Below are positions 15,646 through 17,414 of a DNA stretch of 17,414 nucleotides, piece after piece. The stretch spans positions 1 through 17,414 of the forward strand of contig JAEZIV010000174.1 of assembly GCA_023436515.1 (NCBI GenBank). The letters run 5' to 3'. The position numbers and the translations under genes are program-made. Positions within the stretch are counted from its first letter, which is position 1. Every line of letters begins with the position of its first letter. The DNA is from Bacillota bacterium (GTDB taxonomy: Bacteria > Bacillota > Clostridia > Acetivibrionales > DSM-1351). The notes beneath the pieces are model-generated. The model was not told where the DNA came from and ran no database searches. It was given only the letters and a program-made list of their open reading frames with translations.

Positions 15646-16833
15646 TTACCCAATACTTGGTATTTTAACATCAATTTCAACGTCCTGACTATAATCAACT
15701 CCGTCAAACTCGAAGCCGAATAATCTGAAGAACTCTTTTCTGTAGCCCTCTATGTCAGATATGTCTTTTATATTGTCGTTACTTGCTTCAGCCCAGTATT
15801 TAGCGACCTTTTCCTGTACCTCAGGCTTCATTTCCCAGTCATCCATACAGATTCTATCGTTGCTATCCAGCTTCAGGTCACCGGAATATACTCTGTCCTT
15901 CAGCATTCTATACATCTGTTCAATAGTTCCTTCATGGAGGTGCATTTCCTTCATAACCTTGAACAACACGCTGATATATATTGAAATAACAGGAATTGCT
16001 GCACTTGCCTGAGTAACAACCGCCTTGTTTATTGATACGTAAGCGCTGAGGCCTATATCCTTATTAGCTTCTGTCATTTTGGCAGCAGTAGCTTCAAGAT
16101 CATCCTTTGCTCTTCCTATTGTACCTTTTCTGTAAATTGCATGTGTCATTTCAGGTCCCACATATGAGTATGCAAGAGTAGTAGCCCCCTCTTCCAGTAC
16201 ATCGGCTGCTTTAAGTGCTTCAATCCACATGGCCCAGTCTTCACCGCCCATTACTGCCACAGTTTGTCTTATCTCCTCATCAGTCGCCGGTTCAATTGTT
16301 GATTCAGACACCTGCTGAGTATGAAAATCCACAGTCTTTACAGTAGCTGCCTTGCCAATGGGCTTCAACACAGAATTGAATACTTCGCCTGTAATGGGAT
16401 GTGTTCTTCTTGGAGATGCAATACTGTATATAACCATATCTACCTTGCCAAGCTCCTTTTTTATCAGATCAATCGTCTGCTGTTTCATTTCACTTGAAAA
16501 GGCATCTCCATTTATACTTTTTGCGTACAAGCCCTCTTCTCTTGCATATTTCTCGAAGGCAGCCGTATTGTACCAACCGGCCGATGCTGTTTTGTTGCCT
16601 GCTGCAGGTCTCTCGAAGAACAAACCGATGGTAGATGCGCCGCAGCCAAATGCAGCAGCTATTCTTGAGGAAAGGCCATAACCGGTTGAAGCACCGATAA
16701 CAAGTACCTTTTTTGCTCCGTTAATTTTACCCTGCCCCTTTACATAATCGATCTGCTGCTTTACACTGTACTCACAGCCTGCCGGATGAGATGTTGTACA
16801 TATAAATCCGCGGAATTTTGGTGTAACAACCAT
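15646..16833 (-). CDS. fabV: trans-2-enoyl-CoA/ACP reductase, FabV/TER type
   Basis: Reduces trans-2-enoyl thioesters with NADH, either finishing fatty acid elongation cycles (FabV) or producing butyryl-CoA-type products (TER). At 395 residues it matches the family and is longer than FabI/FabL-type reductases. Seen are the N-terminal PKFRGFICTTSHPAGC, the cofactor loop VLVIGASTGYGLSSR with GASTGYG at 47-53, LFFERP, the IYSIASPRR segment, and the active site YSYVGPEMTHAIYRKGTIGR with the Tyr234-x8-Lys243 pair characteristic of FabV/TER. A GGAGG site lies six bases before the ATG. It is a single gene, convergent with the phosphodiesterase. Sequence alone does not decide between ACP and CoA substrates. 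Confidence 0.95.
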   Translation of the reverse strand: MVVTPKFRGFICTTSHPAGCEYSVKQQIDYVKGQGKINGAKKVLVIGASTGYGLSSRIAAAFGCGASTIGLFFERPAAGNKTASAGWYNTAAFEKYAREEGLYAKSINGDAFSSEMKQQTIDLIKKELGKVDMVIYSIASPRRTHPITGEVFNSVLKPIGKAATVKTVDFHTQQVSESTIEPATDEEIRQTVAVMGGEDWAMWIEALKAADVLEEGATTLAYSYVGPEMTHAIYRKGTIGRAKDDLEATAAKMTEANKDIGLSAYVSINKAVVTQASAAIPVISIYISVLFKVMKEMHLHEGTIEQMYRMLKDRVYSGDLKLDSNDRICMDDWEMKPEVQEKVAKYWAEASNDNIKDISDIEGYRKEFFRLFGFEFDGVDYSQDVEIDVKIPSIG

Positions 16834-16920
16834 ACTAAACCTCCACTATAATATTTATTTATGGATTCATCAGAACAAGTTTTTATTTACCTGTTCCTTT
16901 AATAAGCTCTGTTTTTTATT

Positions 16921-16929
16921 ATTATACCA
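16921..16929 (-). promoter_or_regulatory. Candidate extended -10 promoter for fabV
   Basis: On the minus strand TGGTATAAT forms an extended -10 element about 90 bp before the fabV start. No good -35 is visible at the expected distance, which extended -10 promoters tolerate. By-eye match only. Confidence 0.4.
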
Positions 16930-17091
16930 CAAATAGGATAAATTTAAAACTAGATATTAATACTTGGTAATAAATATGTTTTATACACTGTGCCTGCCTT
17001 ATATCAGTTTTGGTACCATTAATTTCACAAAAATATCGTTTTCTAAGCTCAGCTTACAGTCAAGGGATCTGTCTTGCGTTAATCAAACAAC

Positions 17092-17250
17092 TTACTTGAA
17101 GATTTCCTTAAATTCAGAGTATTCTCGGGCATTTCGCTGCCCAACCCCAAATGAGAGCTTAACATGATATACAGGATTTTTTCTTGTGTCTTTTACATGA
17201 TTATAGACGTCATTAATAACTTGTAGTTCAATAATCCTCCAATGAATATA
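17092..17250 (-). pseudogene. Short C-terminal protein remnant, possibly of a GGDEF domain
   Basis: A minus-strand open stretch of 52 codons has no start codon preceded by a ribosome binding site and ends in TAA at 17092. Its translation, VINDVYNHVKDTRKNPVYHV followed by KLSFGVGQRNAREYSEFKEI, is protein-like, and the pattern 'YHVKLSFGV...YSEFKEIFK' resembles the region just before the end of GGDEF diguanylate cyclase domains. No GGDEF signature itself is present. Two consecutive stops lie immediately upstream and the group II intron end is about 40 bp further up. I take it as a gene fragment; the family is a guess. The rest of 16930-17091 shows nothing recognisable. Confidence 0.3.
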
Positions 17251-17292
17251 TTATCAATATTTTCCAATTAATTCAACGAGCTTTAAAAAACA

Positions 17293-17414
17293 ATCGAGTA
17301 GGAGGTAGCCGATTATTTCAGCTACCGACCTCTCACAGCGCCGTGCATACCGTTCGGTACACGGCGCTTCAATAAGAATTAACATACTTTCATATACGTG
17401 TTATAAAGAGAAAT
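17293..17414 (-). mobile_element. 3' end of a group II intron (domains V and VI), truncated by the window
   Basis: Read on the minus strand, 17368-17337 folds as a domain V hairpin: it begins with the catalytic AGC triad, has a 9-bp lower stem (AGCGCCGTG/CACGGCGCT), a two-base bulge on the 3' side, a 4-bp upper stem and a GAAC tetraloop. It is followed by a domain VI-like stem (GGTAGC pairing with GCTACC) and then CCTACTCGAT, where an A seven bases from the end is placed like a branch-point adenosine and the terminal AT fits the group II 3' boundary (about 17293). The GTGAGAGGTCGG linker also matches bacterial introns I know. The reverse transcriptase gene and 5' end must lie beyond 17414. 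The exact boundary is approximate. Confidence 0.72.

Noticed and set aside
16964..17167. 67-codon plus-strand open frame downstream of fabV
   Set aside because: No ribosome binding site, low-complexity composition and no recognisable similarity; the opposite strand carries a more protein-like remnant.

Overview
The window looks like chromosomal DNA of an AT-rich, low-GC Gram-positive anaerobe, most likely a mesophilic clostridium of the Ruminiclostridium (Clostridium cellulolyticum/papyrosolvens) type. The evidence is strong AGGAGG-type ribosome binding sites, the Firmicutes-type (class II) GalT, a FabV/TER enoyl reductase and a clustered set of lower-glycolysis genes. This assignment is inference from gene content and style; no database search was possible.

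Layout. (1) 1-3958, minus strand: lower glycolysis, with an unusual single-polypeptide phosphoglycerate kinase-triosephosphate isomerase followed by cofactor-independent phosphoglycerate mutase (gpmI). gap and eno are not in the window. (2) 4343-4562, plus strand: the collapsed remains of a pentapeptide-repeat protein gene. (3) 4576-7583, minus strand: three genes for oxidation and isomerisation of an unidentified sugar or polyol (two Gfo/Idh/MocA dehydrogenases and a xylose-isomerase-like TIM barrel). An AraC-type regulator (7902-8729) is divergent from them. The region between is packed with palindromes and a 49/50-bp tandem repeat. (4) 8782-13968, minus strand: a Leloir galactose operon galT-galK-galE, then a small frameshifted gene overlapping the galE stop and a CPBP-family membrane protease. 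A second AraC-type regulator (14155-15027) is divergent from galT and is followed by a YfcE-like phosphodiesterase. (5) 15646-16833, minus strand: fabV/ter, convergent with the phosphodiesterase across a shared hairpin terminator. (6) 16834-17414: intergenic DNA with a short protein remnant, ending in the 3' end (domains V and VI) of a group II intron on the minus strand whose body lies outside the window.

How the genes fit together. The two AraC regulators each sit divergent to a sugar-utilisation operon and probably sense its substrate. The gal operon would feed galactose as UDP-glucose/glucose-1-P into glycolysis, whose payoff part is at the left end. FabV/TER would use NADH to saturate enoyl-thioesters. 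The most unusual items are the PGK-TIM fusion, a near-identical palindromic leader in front of galK and the first dehydrogenase gene, the tandem repeat with possible leader peptides, the two decayed genes, and the intron end. No tRNA, rRNA, CRISPR array or insertion-sequence transposase was seen.
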